In this document: positions 53,971 to 63,825 of the stretch, in pieces
How positions within the stretch are numbered: the first letter of the stretch is position 1
How the letters are laid out: each line of letters begins with the position of its first letter
NCBI GenBank assembly: GCA_951799445.1
Contig: CATOGU010000029.1
Location: 20,314 to 84,313, forward strand
Direction: 5' to 3'
DNA from: Pseudisothecium myosuroides
Taxonomy: Eukaryota > Streptophyta > Bryopsida > Hypnales > Lembophyllaceae
DNA: 64,000 nt
Translations under genes and position numbers: made by a program
Notes under the pieces: model-generated
What the model saw: the letters and a program-made list of their open reading frames with translations, nothing else
What the model was told of the DNA's origin: nothing
Databases searched by the model: none

Positions 53971-56853
53971 TCACGGCTTTGGCGCGAGGGCGGCTACGAG
54001 CGCGGCAAAACGCGGGTCGCCTCGCAACGGCTCCCAGCGTGGATTTAGCTTCAGCCCGCCGTAACTCACTTCCGCGGAGTCGTTGCCGCCTTTCAGGTAT
54101 ACAAGGCCATCCAGTTCCTGCAAGGCGAGGTCCTTTCTCCCTGTCCGGGCGTAGATGGCGGCGAGATTGCTGGCAATGGCGGGGCCGTTAAAGGCATCCT
54201 TGGCAATCGGCAGTAATTCGCAGGCCCGACGGCCCTCGCGCAGGGCATCGTCGTCGCGGCCGAGCATCGCGTCGATGCGACCAAGCGCGCTCCATGCGTC
54301 GGCGTAATCCGGTTGGGCGCGCACCTGCCGGTCCATCTTCTCTCGGGCCGCCGCAAAGTTTATCCGTGCCTCGGCGGAGTCGCCGAAAATGTCGGCGCTC
54401 AGTCCGGCGAACCATTCCTTGGGCAGAAAGACGTTGGTGGTGGTGTCCAGCGTGCCCGCAGCCGGCAAGGAGGCCAAGGCGGCCCGCGCCGTGCCGGCGT
54501 CCCGGTCTTCCAGCGCGCCCATGAGGCGATAAGCCGCGCTGCTTGCCAATTCCGCCGGTTTGCCTCCGGCGACGATGGCGGCGTGCAGCGCCCGGAGTGG
54601 CCCAATGTCCGCCCGCGAGCTGAAGGCTAGTAGAGCGAACCACTCCCGGGTATCGGTGTCGCCAGGGACCACGGCGAGCGCGCGCAGATAAAAGCGCGCG
54701 GCGTCGGCTTCGCGCCGCAACGCCGCATAGGTGTTCCCGGTTTCCTGAAGCGTCTCGAAATTGCGCGGATCCAAGGCGGCGGCCTGCTCGAATTCCCGCA
54801 CGCTCTCGTTCCATTGGCCTCGGCGGCGGTAGATAAGAGCCCGCGTGAAGGCGGTCTCCGCGCTGTTGGGCAACGAACGGCGGGCGAGGGCAAGTTCCGC
54901 CAGCGCGCGCTCGTAGTCGCGGAAGCCGTGGTAGGCAAAAACCGCCTGGGCAACGTGGGTCTCGCCGGCATCCGGTTTGAGGCGCACGGCCTGGGCCAGT
55001 GCGGCGCGGCCGGCTTCGCGCCGGGCATCGGTGTGATCGAAACCCTCCCAGTACAGAGCCAGATGCACCCGGCTCAGCAGGCAATGCGCCCGCAGGAAGC
55101 CGGGATCGCGCTGAACGGCCTGCTGCAGCAGGTCCACGGCTTGGAGCAACCCGTCGCGCGCGTCCGACTCGGCTTCGTGGGCGGCGAGTTCCTCGGCCTG
55201 CTGGTAGAGCTGGAGGGCGAGGGAGTCCTTCGTCGGCACCTCCGTCATGGCGGCATGTTCCTCGGGCGAAATGCGGGCGCGGAGCTGCTCGGCGATGGCC
55301 TGGGCGACCTCGGTCTGGACCGTGAACACGTTGTCGAGGGTCTTGTCGTAGTTCGCAGCCCATTCGTGGGCGTCGGTGCGCGCGTCGATCAGCTGGGCGT
55401 TGACGCGCACCTGGGTGCCCGCGCGCTGCACGCTGCCTTCGACGACGTGGGCCACGCCGAGTTGCTGGCCGATCTCGCGCAGGTTGCGCGCGGCGTTACC
55501 CCGGTACTGCATGACGCTGGTGCGGCTGATGACCTTCAGGTCGGCGACCCGGGCGAGGTCGGTGAGGATTTCATCCTGCACTGCGTTCGTAAAGAAGGCA
55601 TCGTTCTTGTCAGCCGAAAGATTGTCGAAAGGCAGTACGGCAATCGACCTTTCCTGGGTCGGAGCCGGATTGGGCAAAGGGTGCCCGTGTTGGGAGATCA
55701 TCCCGCCTGCCACCCCGGCGAGGATCAATCCCGACACGGCCGCAGTCAGCATCCCCGCCTTCCAACGCCTCCGGGGGCGCGCAGAGACGTTGAGCCGGCA
55801 ATCTGCCAACGCTGCCGCCAAGGCGCGTGCGTTTTGCGGGCGACCGGCGGGATCAGGTGAGAGCAGCGAACGCAGCAGGTCCATCATTAGCCGGGGCACG
55901 CGGGCGGCCTGAAGCTGCTCAACAGGCAAGGCGGTGTGTAGTTGCCGATCATGGACTTCGGCCGGCGTGCGGCCGGCGAAGGGAACGTGGCCCGTCAGCG
56001 CGTACCAGAGCGTGGCCCCGAGCGCGTAGAAGTCCGAGCGCGCGTCGGTGTCCTGCCAGACGTTGAAATGCTCCGGGCTGGCGAAGGCGGGCGTGCCGAC
56101 AAACTCCCCGGCGTGGGTCTGCCGCGTCGCGCCGTCCGGTTCGTTGAGGGTCGTTTTGGCCAGGCCGAAGTCGATGACCTTGGCGTCGACCTTCTCGCCC
56201 TGGGTGAGCATCACGTTCGCCGGTTTGAGGTCGCGGTGCGTCAACCCGCGCGCCTCGGCGGCGGCGAGCGCATCCGCCACCTGCGTCCCGATCTCCAGCA
56301 CGGTGTCCGCGGGTAGCCCGCCCGCCCTGGCAACCCGTGCCTGCAAGGTCTCGCCCTCGATCAGTTCCATCGCGTAGAAAAGCTGGCGGTCCGCCGGCCT
56401 TTCGCCGAAGAAAAACACGCTGGCGATGTGGGGATGCCGCAAACTCGCCGCCGCCTGGGCTTCCCGCAAAAAGCGGGTCCGCGCCTGCGGATTTTCCGCC
56501 ACCTCCGGCGCGACCAGCTTCAGCGCGACCTCATGATGCAAAGTGGTGTCAGTCGCGCGGTAAGTCACGCCCATCGCCCCGTGGCCCAACTCCACGAAGG
56601 TGCCGTCGGCGCGAGTGGAAATTTCGTAGTGGGCGAAACGTGTTCCGTGGGCTTCCAAACCGCCGGGACGCGGCGGCACCGCGTCAACCGGAGCGGTGCT
56701 TTCCGACGCGTCCCCGCTGGTCAACGCCGCGCCGAGCAGGCAGCCGAGACAGACCTCCCCGAACCCGTCGCCCTGCGGAGCGAAGGCGGTGCCGCAGACG
56801 CGGCAGACCGTGGTGAGACCAAGCTCGTTCACGAGCTTCGATTGTAATGGCAA
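53971..56853 (-). CDS. Ser/Thr protein kinase with TolB-like and TPR domains
   Basis: 960 residues, intact. An N-terminal zinc-ribbon (CRVCGTAF...VCLGCLLG) precedes a Hanks-type kinase domain at about 80-345: ELGHGAMGVTYRATD, HEVALKLV, GLTHRDLKPANVML, VIDFGLAKTTLNE and GTPAFASPEHF. A membrane helix (AVSGLILAGVAGGMI) is at about 370. It is followed by a TolB/FlgO-like segment SIAVLPFDNLSADKNDAFF (about 402-525), then about eight TPR-like repeats. Preceded by an ECF sigma factor, it forms the sigma-kinase pair well known in Verrucomicrobiota and Planctomycetota, thought to link kinase signalling to transcription. Confidence 0.93.
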   Translation of the reverse strand: MPLQSKLVNELGLTTVCRVCGTAFAPQGDGFGEVCLGCLLGAALTSGDASESTAPVDAVPPRPGGLEAHGTRFAHYEISTRADGTFVELGHGAMGVTYRATDTTLHHEVALKLVAPEVAENPQARTRFLREAQAAASLRHPHIASVFFFGERPADRQLFYAMELIEGETLQARVARAGGLPADTVLEIGTQVADALAAAEARGLTHRDLKPANVMLTQGEKVDAKVIDFGLAKTTLNEPDGATRQTHAGEFVGTPAFASPEHFNVWQDTDARSDFYALGATLWYALTGHVPFAGRTPAEVHDRQLHTALPVEQLQAARVPRLMMDLLRSLLSPDPAGRPQNARALAAALADCRLNVSARPRRRWKAGMLTAAVSGLILAGVAGGMISQHGHPLPNPAPTQERSIAVLPFDNLSADKNDAFFTNAVQDEILTDLARVADLKVISRTSVMQYRGNAARNLREIGQQLGVAHVVEGSVQRAGTQVRVNAQLIDARTDAHEWAANYDKTLDNVFTVQTEVAQAIAEQLRARISPEEHAAMTEVPTKDSLALQLYQQAEELAAHEAESDARDGLLQAVDLLQQAVQRDPGFLRAHCLLSRVHLALYWEGFDHTDARREAGRAALAQAVRLKPDAGETHVAQAVFAYHGFRDYERALAELALARRSLPNSAETAFTRALIYRRRGQWNESVREFEQAAALDPRNFETLQETGNTYAALRREADAARFYLRALAVVPGDTDTREWFALLAFSSRADIGPLRALHAAIVAGGKPAELASSAAYRLMGALEDRDAGTARAALASLPAAGTLDTTTNVFLPKEWFAGLSADIFGDSAEARINFAAAREKMDRQVRAQPDYADAWSALGRIDAMLGRDDDALREGRRACELLPIAKDAFNGPAIASNLAAIYARTGRKDLALQELDGLVYLKGGNDSAEVSYGGLKLNPRWEPLRGDPRFAALVAALAPKP

Positions 56854-56915
56854 CCTTTACGCTGGCAAGACGAAAGGACCTGGCCAGCCGATAACAGGAT
56901 GGCAGGACTTATAAA

Positions 56916-57677
56916 TTATCCTCTGCGCAACGCCGCACAAAAGTGGCGAATCTCATCCTCGACATCTTCGGGCGCGACCGTGCGCGCGACCTCCTCGCGC
57001 AACCGCGCGCCGTAACGGACCCGCAAGCGGTTGACGTGACTTTTGAGCGCAGGCATGGAAAGCCCGAGGCGGTCGGCGGTTTGCTGGTATGAGGCCACCT
57101 CGCCGCCGACCAGATAATGCTGCAATTCTTCGAACAGGTGAGTCTTGCCAGCCGACGCCATCTCCTCGCGCAAACCGGAGAAGACTTGGCGCAGCAAGGC
57201 GGCCGCCCAGCGCGCATCGAAAAGCCGTTCGGGTGTCTCCCAAGCAGGCGCGGTGAGTTGAAATTCGGTCTCCGCCGCGTCGGGGTCATCCAGGAAAACG
57301 AAATGGCTGCCGCCCCCGCGTTTGCCGGCTCTTTCCCGGCGGGCGGCGTCGGCCAAGAACAACTCCAGGGAGCCGAGCAGGAAGGTGCGGAAGCGGCCCT
57401 TGGCCGGGTCGGCACGGGTCAGCGTGTCTTTTTCCAGCAGATGTACGAAGAAACTCTGCGTCAGATCCTGGGCGTCGGCACGGGGTCGCCCACGGCGGCG
57501 GATGAACGCATAAACCGGGTGGCAGTAAGTCCGGTACAAATCTTCCCAGGCCTCGCGCGCGGAATGGTCGCCGGGCCCGTCCACTTCCCCGGCGGCGGCG
57601 GCCACGAGCACGCTCCAGCGCGTGCTGGCAAAGCCCGCCGCCCCGCCCACCGTCGAATTTAAAGCCACGCCGCCCAT
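56916..57677 (-). CDS. ECF-type RNA polymerase sigma factor
   Basis: 253 residues from ATG 57677; the 57719 ATG is an alternative. Region 2 is at about 40-105 (DLYRTYCHPVYAFIRRRGRP, DAQDLTQSFFVHLLEKD, RFRTFLLGSLELFLAD). Region 4 is at about 180-240 (HYLVGGEVASYQQTADRLGL, SMPALKSHVNRLRVRYGARL). It resembles ECF groups associated with Ser/Thr kinases. The linker is longer than in classical ECFs. The kinase gene follows after 62 bases. The lack of an anti-sigma gene suggests that the kinase regulates it. Confidence 0.9.
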   Translation of the reverse strand: MGGVALNSTVGGAAGFASTRWSVLVAAAAGEVDGPGDHSAREAWEDLYRTYCHPVYAFIRRRGRPRADAQDLTQSFFVHLLEKDTLTRADPAKGRFRTFLLGSLELFLADAARRERAGKRGGGSHFVFLDDPDAAETEFQLTAPAWETPERLFDARWAAALLRQVFSGLREEMASAGKTHLFEELQHYLVGGEVASYQQTADRLGLSMPALKSHVNRLRVRYGARLREEVARTVAPEDVEDEIRHFCAALRRG

Positions 57678-57875
57678 TAGTCCGAGGGTAGGGAATACCG
57701 CGCCGATTGGCAAGGGCATCCGGGGGCGCTGTCCGCCGGCCGGTTCGGGGCGGTATGGCCGGGGTAAAAAGTTCGCCGAAAAAAGAACGGAACTTTTCGT
57801 CGGCGTTCGCAGAAACAGGGACAGAGCGGATCTATCGCGGACGAGGCACCGCGCGACCCCTCACCTAAAAAATAT

Positions 57876-58568
57876 ATGAAAACTTCGACCATCACCGCGG
57901 GCTCATGCCGCAGACAACTCATGAAAAAACTAGCGGCCGCTACTCTCTCCGCAGCCGCGCTGATCGCGGGATATCAGCAGGCTCGCGCGGGAGTCATCGT
58001 GGGCAACCTGGATCCGGCGGAATTCGGTTCCATCGGCTTCGCAGAGGATCTCGGGCAGTCTGTGATCACCGGCAACACACCCGTCTCTCTAACGAGCATC
58101 GAGTTCGCGCAGAGTGAGGGACCAACTACCGGCGACTCCCTCGCCGTCTACAGTCGCAACGCGGATGGCACCCTGGGCACGGAGCTATTTGACGGCTTCA
58201 CGCTCACCTTCGACAGCAGTTTGGATATCAGCTACGCCCAGGTGAATGGGTCCTTCAGTTTGCGGGCTAACACGGGTTACTGGTTCGTGCTCTCGAACCC
58301 GGACGTGACCGAATGGGATTACACGTCGAATCCTGGCTATTCCGCCCAGTATGGGGCTGCTCTGCCCGAGATAGACACATCCTATTCTTTTTATCAAGGC
58401 ACGGCCTTTTACTTCGATCTGTCCCAAGGCGAGGATTCTGGTCCGGACTTGATTCAGATCAATGGCCAACCGCTGCCGGTGCCGGAACCATCCGTGGCGG
58501 CACTCATCGGTGTGACGTGTTTCGGGGGATTGATTTTTTCGCGCCGTCGGCGCGCTCAGACGGCCTGA
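57876..58568 (+). CDS. PEP-CTERM protein with choice-of-anchor-R-like domain
   Basis: 230 residues. The start at 57876 is followed by a second Met (57921, MKKLAAATLSAAALIAGY), either of which could begin the signal peptide. The body (VIVGNLDPAEFGSIGFAEDL to FWFVLSNP-like) matches the choice-of-anchor R pattern: DSLAVYSRNADGTLGTELFD and ISYAQVNGSFSLRANTGYWF. The end, PVPEPSVAALIGVTCFGGLI plus a Arg-rich tail, is a full exosortase sorting signal. Surface or matrix protein; specific role unknown. Confidence 0.88.
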   Translation: MKTSTITAGSCRRQLMKKLAAATLSAAALIAGYQQARAGVIVGNLDPAEFGSIGFAEDLGQSVITGNTPVSLTSIEFAQSEGPTTGDSLAVYSRNADGTLGTELFDGFTLTFDSSLDISYAQVNGSFSLRANTGYWFVLSNPDVTEWDYTSNPGYSAQYGAALPEIDTSYSFYQGTAFYFDLSQGEDSGPDLIQINGQPLPVPEPSVAALIGVTCFGGLIFSRRRRAQTA

Positions 58569-58587
58569 TCGGTCACCCAGCCATCCC

Positions 58588-59438
58588 ATGAATACCCGAC
58601 CCCTGGTTTCCGCATGTCTGCTCACGATGGGCCTGCTGGCTTTCGCTGCTGCCCACGCGGGGGCAGTCCCGGCCAACGACGATTTTGCCAACCGGCAGTC
58701 CATCCCGGCCGGAGCGACGGTTTCCGTCACCGGCACCACCGTGGGAGCCACCCAGGAAGCTTTTGAGAAGACCAACGGGGTCGGTTCCGATCCCGGCGAG
58801 TCCATCAACGAGACAAAGACCGTCTGGTATGATTGGGTGCCGCAGGTCTCAGGCACCGTCCACGCTACTTTCTCGGGCACCTCGGGAGGGCAAACGTACC
58901 TGCTGGTTTTCCAAGGGGGATCGGTCCCGACCTTGAGTCAACTTGTCGCCCAAGGATATCTGCCCGGCGATCCTACGGATGGCTATCCCGCCCCGGCGGA
59001 TTTCGAGGTCACCGCCGGGCAGGAATACACGTTGTCGCTAGGCAACACGAATTTCCCCGGTGCCTTCACCTTGACCTTGGCCGTGACACCCGCCGCCGCG
59101 CCGAGCGTGTCGCTGACGACGACGCAGCCGCAGGCGATCCGCTCCACCGGGCAGAAGGGCAAGTTTCTGTTCACGCTGTCCGCCCCGGCGGCGGCGAGCC
59201 TGACCCTGAGTTATCGGGTGGCCGGGAACGCAGTGGGCGGCACCGACTACAAAATGCTCAAAGGCACGGTGACCGTCCCGGCGGGAGCCTCACGGCCAAG
59301 GCGAACGTCAAGCCCCTGGCGGGCGGCAGCGACGTGAACGGCAAGCCGACCAAGGTCAAACTCACCCTGGAACCGGGCGACGGTTACACGGTGGGCAGTG
59401 CGAGCACGGCCAAGGTCAAGATTTACGATCAAAACTGA
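58588..59438 (+). CDS. Secreted protein with Calx-beta-like C-terminus, one frameshift
   Basis: About 283 residues. Signal peptide MNTRPLVSACLLTMGLLAFA. The first domain starts VPANDDFANRQSIPAGATVS, a pattern common in secreted Verrucomicrobiota proteins. The C-terminal about 110 residues form a Calx-beta-like unit: SYRVAGNAVGGTDYKMLKGT and, after a one-base shift in the GGG run 59283-59285, KLTLEPGDGYTVGSASTAKV up to KIYDQN. No PEP-CTERM signal. The C-terminal unit recurs at the end of the 60545 gene. Confidence 0.8.
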
Positions 59439-59491
59439 GAGGCCTCGTTGATCTCCCGACCACTCGCGCTCCCGCCGACCAACTCCGTTCC

Positions 59492-60512
59492 ATGCACATC
59501 CGCGTCCCGTCTCATCCTCATGCCGGCCCGCGCTCCGATCTGGAACGGCGCTGGTTGGTCGTGGTCGTTCTCAGCCTGTTTGTCTTTCTAATCACGGCGA
59601 CCGTCCACGCCGGGGACGCCCGTCGCGGATGCAACTTCATCGGGCGGCACCGCTTTCGCTCCCCGGAAGGCTGCGTTAAAATTACCCACCGAGGAGGCAG
59701 CCTTCGGCAACTGCGACGCTGCCCCTGCCACCGTGTCGAACCCGGTTCCGCCGCCCCGTCGCCACAGGATGCCGGGCAAACCCTTGTCGTGGACACGAGC
59801 GATCCCATGATTATTCCTTGGGAGGTCTACGTCGGCCCCAGCGATGGACTATCGTCCGGTGCGATCAGCTATGACGATGAGTACATCGGCTACCACGGCA
59901 CGGGCATCTTTACCCAGGACGGCGGCACCAACACCATCACCAATGCCGTCAACGGCGCGGTTTTTTTCGGTGGCGTCGGCGTCGGCACCGGCACCTACGA
60001 CCTGAACGGCGGTACCTTGCAGACCCGCGCGGTTTCCTTGAACATGCCCGGCATGGGCGGCTTCATGATGAGTCCCCCGGTTGGCGTCTTCAACTTCAAC
60101 GGCGGCACGCTCCAGGCCGCCGCCGCCAACCCGGCGTTCATGACCGGACTCACCGCCGCCAATGTCCAGGCAGGCGGAGCCATCCTCGACTCCAACGGCC
60201 TACGCCATCACCGTCGGCCAACCGCTGCTCGGCGGCGTCAGCAGCGGCCTGGATGGCGGCCTGACCAAACAGGGCACGGGCACGCTCACGCTGACGGGTG
60301 TCAGCACATTCAACAGTCCCACCGTCGTCAACGCGGGCACCCGGGCCCTCAATGCAGGCGGCAACCCTGCCATAGGTATTATTGCTGGGCGCGGCTTTCC
60401 TCCGATGCCGCCGCTCCACCGCCGCCGAAAATGCGATTCCCTGGCGATTCACAGAGTCTCGATCAGGACAAATCTCGCCGCGGTTGTTCCTGAATTTTTT
60501 GCGATCTTTTGA
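59492..60512 (+). CDS. Autotransporter-type beta-strand repeat protein, frameshifted and short
   Basis: N-terminal hydrophobic segment WLVVVVLSLFVFLITATVHA, then a passenger with GTYDLNGGTLQTRAVSLNMP, GVFNFNGGTLQAAAANP and, in another frame, GGLTKQGTGTLTLTGVSTFN. The last is the autotransporter-associated beta-strand (PATR) repeat. The frame must shift near 59612 (GGGG), 59750 and 60195. It lacks a beta-barrel and a PEP-CTERM signal, and the last 45 codons are unlike the repeat, so it may be a truncated relic. Position: third of four same-direction secreted genes. Confidence 0.6.
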
Positions 60513-60544
60513 AACGCAGTGACCACACTTTTCCAAGTAAAAAC

Positions 60545-63500
60545 ATGAAATCCACGTTCTCGCCATTCACTCAAATTCAGACCGTGATTACTATCGGATT
60601 CAGTTTCGCGTTGGCCGCCCTCGTCCCCGCCACGGCCGCCAAGGCGGCGGACAACCGGATCAGCAAGTCTTTCCGGGCCCCGGTGCTTACCCAAACACAG
60701 ACCGTCGCCAAGACTTTCGTCCAACCGGACGACCGTTTCTACGCGGCGGCGGGTAACCTCAATTTCCCCGTTGGCTTCGACCGTTTTAACGGCGCGGAGA
60801 CCGGCGACCTCGTGCGCTGCAACGCCGACGGAACCCGCGATGCCAGCTTCACGCTGGACCCGAGCCTGCAAGGTTACTACGTCGTCGCCGTCGCCCCGAT
60901 GCCCGACGGTCATCTGGTCATCGCCGCCGCGCGGCCTTTCAGCCTCGTGCCGTTCCAGTCCTTCTTCTACAGCGGTCGCCCGGTTCCAGGTCTTTCTGCT
61001 CAATGCCGATGGCTCGCGCGTGACGAGCTTCGACGCCGGGCCGGGTGCGGCCCCGCTCGTCGGCGACAACGAGGACAACGGCGTGGCGGCCTTCGTGCGC
61101 GACGTGGTGCCCCAGCCCGACGGCAAAATCCTCGTCGGCGGCCAGTTCTCCGACTTCAGCGACAGCGGCTATCCAGGCCTGGTGCGGCTCAACGCGAGCG
61201 GCTCGGTGGACACCACCTTCGCCCGGCAGACCTTCCACACCGACAGTCCGTTCGCCAATCAGCCCACGGGGGTCGCCGCCAGCAGTCAGACGCTGTTGCT
61301 CCAGCCCGATGGCAAGATCCTGGTGCTGGGCGCTTTCAACGAACTCGACGGCGTGGGCTTCCCCGGCGTGGCGCGACTCAACGCCGACGGCACCGTGGAC
61401 GCCGGCTTCGTTCCCTCCGGCTTCGCGTTGGCGCAGGACCCCGACAGCGGCGAGCAGCTCGCCCCCCGAGCCGCCGTGATCCAGGCCGACGGCAAGATCG
61501 TTATCGGGGCACCCTTCGCCGCCGTGGGCGATCCCGCCCCCGCCTATCCGCTGATACGCCTGAACCCGGACGGCAGCCTGGATCGGACGTTCGCCACGCC
61601 CACCGATCCGTCGTCCGGCCAACCTATCAGCGGCTACGGCATCAGCTCCGTGCGGCTGCTGCCCGACGGTCGGATCGCCGCCGCCACCTACGATAACCTC
61701 TACCTCTTCAACACCGATGGGACGTTCAACTCCACGGTGGATAGCGATTCCGATACGACCAACTCCGCTGATCCTTTCGGCAGCGGCTTTGGTGCCGTCA
61801 GCATCCAGTCGGGCGGACAATTGATCCTGCCGGGTGACTTCGACTCCGTGGGCGCGATGCCGCGTCCGGGCGGACTGGCGCGTTACGTGCCGACGGCGGA
61901 TGGCAGCTACTCCCTTGATCCTTCCTTTGCCCTGGCCGGTCCGGCGGCGCTGAATATCTCCGTGGACCGCGTCGGCGTCCGCTCGGACGGAAAGATCCTC
62001 GTCCGTGGGGCCTTCGACACCGTCGCTGGCCAGCCCCGCGCGGGCGTGGTGCTGCTCGACGCCGACGGCACGCTCGACGCCCAGGCTCCGACCTCCGACA
62101 ATTTGTTCGTCGATCCGCCCGAGGAACTCTTGCCAGGCGCGACCGTGCTGCCGGGTGACCGGACCTTGCTCTACGGTCCGACCCCACCGAGCGGCCAGAG
62201 TGGCCCCGGCTTCACCTATCTGCGCCTCAACGCCGACGGCACGCCGGACACGACCTTCCGGACAGACGCCAGCGTGACGGCCTTCGAGCGTCCGTTGGTC
62301 CAGCCGGACGGCAAAATCCTGGTCAGCCGTGGGTGATTTTCGGTGACGAGTTCAACAACGACGGACCGCAGGCCATCCTCGACGGCACGCTGCTTACCCG
62401 GCTCAACGCGGACGGTACTCCGGACACAATGTTCACGTTCGGCCCCGACTTGAGCAGGCTGATCGTGCGGGATTCGACGGGGGCCATCGCCAGCGTGCCC
62501 ACGGGCGACAGCCGCGCTTTGGCCGTGCTGCCGGACGGCCGGATTCTCTACAAATACTTCGACGGACAAAACTTTCTCCTCGTGCGCCTGCTCGCCAGCG
62601 GCGCGGCGGACCCCACCTTCCAACGGGGCACGGCGTCAGGCGTCCCGGTGATGACCTACGACGGCTTCGCGCTGCCCTACCTCTCTGATCCCGGCACGGG
62701 CAACGGCGGCGTACCGACCCTGGGCAGTCAGTTCGCCACGGGTGCCGGGATCAACTCTGTGCTGGCCTTGCCGGACGGCCGCCTGCTGGTGGTGGGAGAT
62801 TTCACCTCGTTCAACGGCGTGCCCGCCGGGGGATTGGTGCGGCTGCGGGCCGACGGCACGGTGGACCCCACCTTCCAGGCTGGCAACGGCGCGGCATTCA
62901 AGACGCCAAGCGTCATCTACGGCCAGGACGTTTCGGTGGGCGACGTGCAGTTGGAAACGAACGGCAAATTGCTTGTGGTCGGTAATTTCGACACCTTCGA
63001 CGGCGTCGCGCGACCGGGCATCACGCGGCTCGACTTCGACGGCTCACCTGACCCGGCGTTTGTCCCTCCGGTGACCGCCCGAGGGATGGGTGGCTCGGCC
63101 AGCCTGCCGCTGACTTCCTCGCTCTATCCGCTGGCCGACGGGGGCTTCCTCTTGACGGGCGACTACGCCGACCCTGCCGACGCCGCCGGGGCTGGGCCAC
63201 GCTCGCTCTTCCGGCTGAAGGCCGACGCCTCGAAGATACCCGTGCTCACGGTCGCCGCGCCGGTCGCGGATACGACGGTCGGGGGCGCGCCCGGCGAATT
63301 CATCTTGGCCCGCGCGGGCGATCTTTCGAGCCTGCTGTTGGTCAACTTCCGTGTCGAGGGCAGCGCGGTGGAAGGTACTGATTATAAGACACTCGTTGAG
63401 CCGCGCCAGATACCGGTGGGCAAGAGCACGGTTGGATTGAAGGTACGTGCCCTGGCGGATCCGACCCGGTTTGGCTCCCGCACTGTCAAGATCACGCTGC

Positions 63501-63568
63501 TGCCCGGCGACGGGTATCGACTTGGCGACCAGCTCACGGCCAAGGTCAAAATCCTGAACCAAGAATAA
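60545..63568 (+). CDS. Delta-60 repeat surface protein, two frameshifts
   Basis: About 1007 residues. Signal segment TVITIGFSFALAALVPATAA. About eleven repeats of the delta-60 type, each with a LNADGTxDxxF core and a following QPDGKILV strand (LNADGTVDAGF, LNPDGSLDRTF, LNADGTPDTTF, LRADGTVDPTF), which build a propeller or similar fold. The last about 110 residues are a Calx-beta-like unit (GTDYKTLVEPRQIPVGKSTV, TLLPGDGYRLGDQLTAKVKI). Shifts lie at the CCC run 60979-60981 (one too many) and the GGG run 62330-62332 (one too few). Exported; function unknown. Confidence 0.83.
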
Positions 63569-63673
63569 ACTTTGGTTGGGGGCTGCATTCGCTTTCCTGC
63601 GTGTGGCCCCGGGCGTGGTCTTTGTGAGGCCAATGGGGACGCCAGCGATATCGGTAATGCTACCGTTCGCTTC

Positions 63674-63760
63674 TGGCTGTGGTCACGGCACTCCGTTACC
63701 GTATTCTCTGGGCGGGGCGTTCTCCCGCACGGCAACGCGGAGTGCCGTGACCACAGCCAG
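63674..63760. repeat. Inverted-pair repeat, family J
   Basis: TGGCTGTGGTCACGGCACTC on the left and GAGTGCCGTGACCACAGCCA on the right, exact inverses over 20 bases. It lies between convergent genes. Same family as 51753-51840. Confidence 0.87.
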
Positions 63761-63825
63761 AAAAACTTCCGCCAATGGGACACTACGCTAGTCGAGGAGT
63801 CTGGTTGGATATAGACCGCAAAGGC

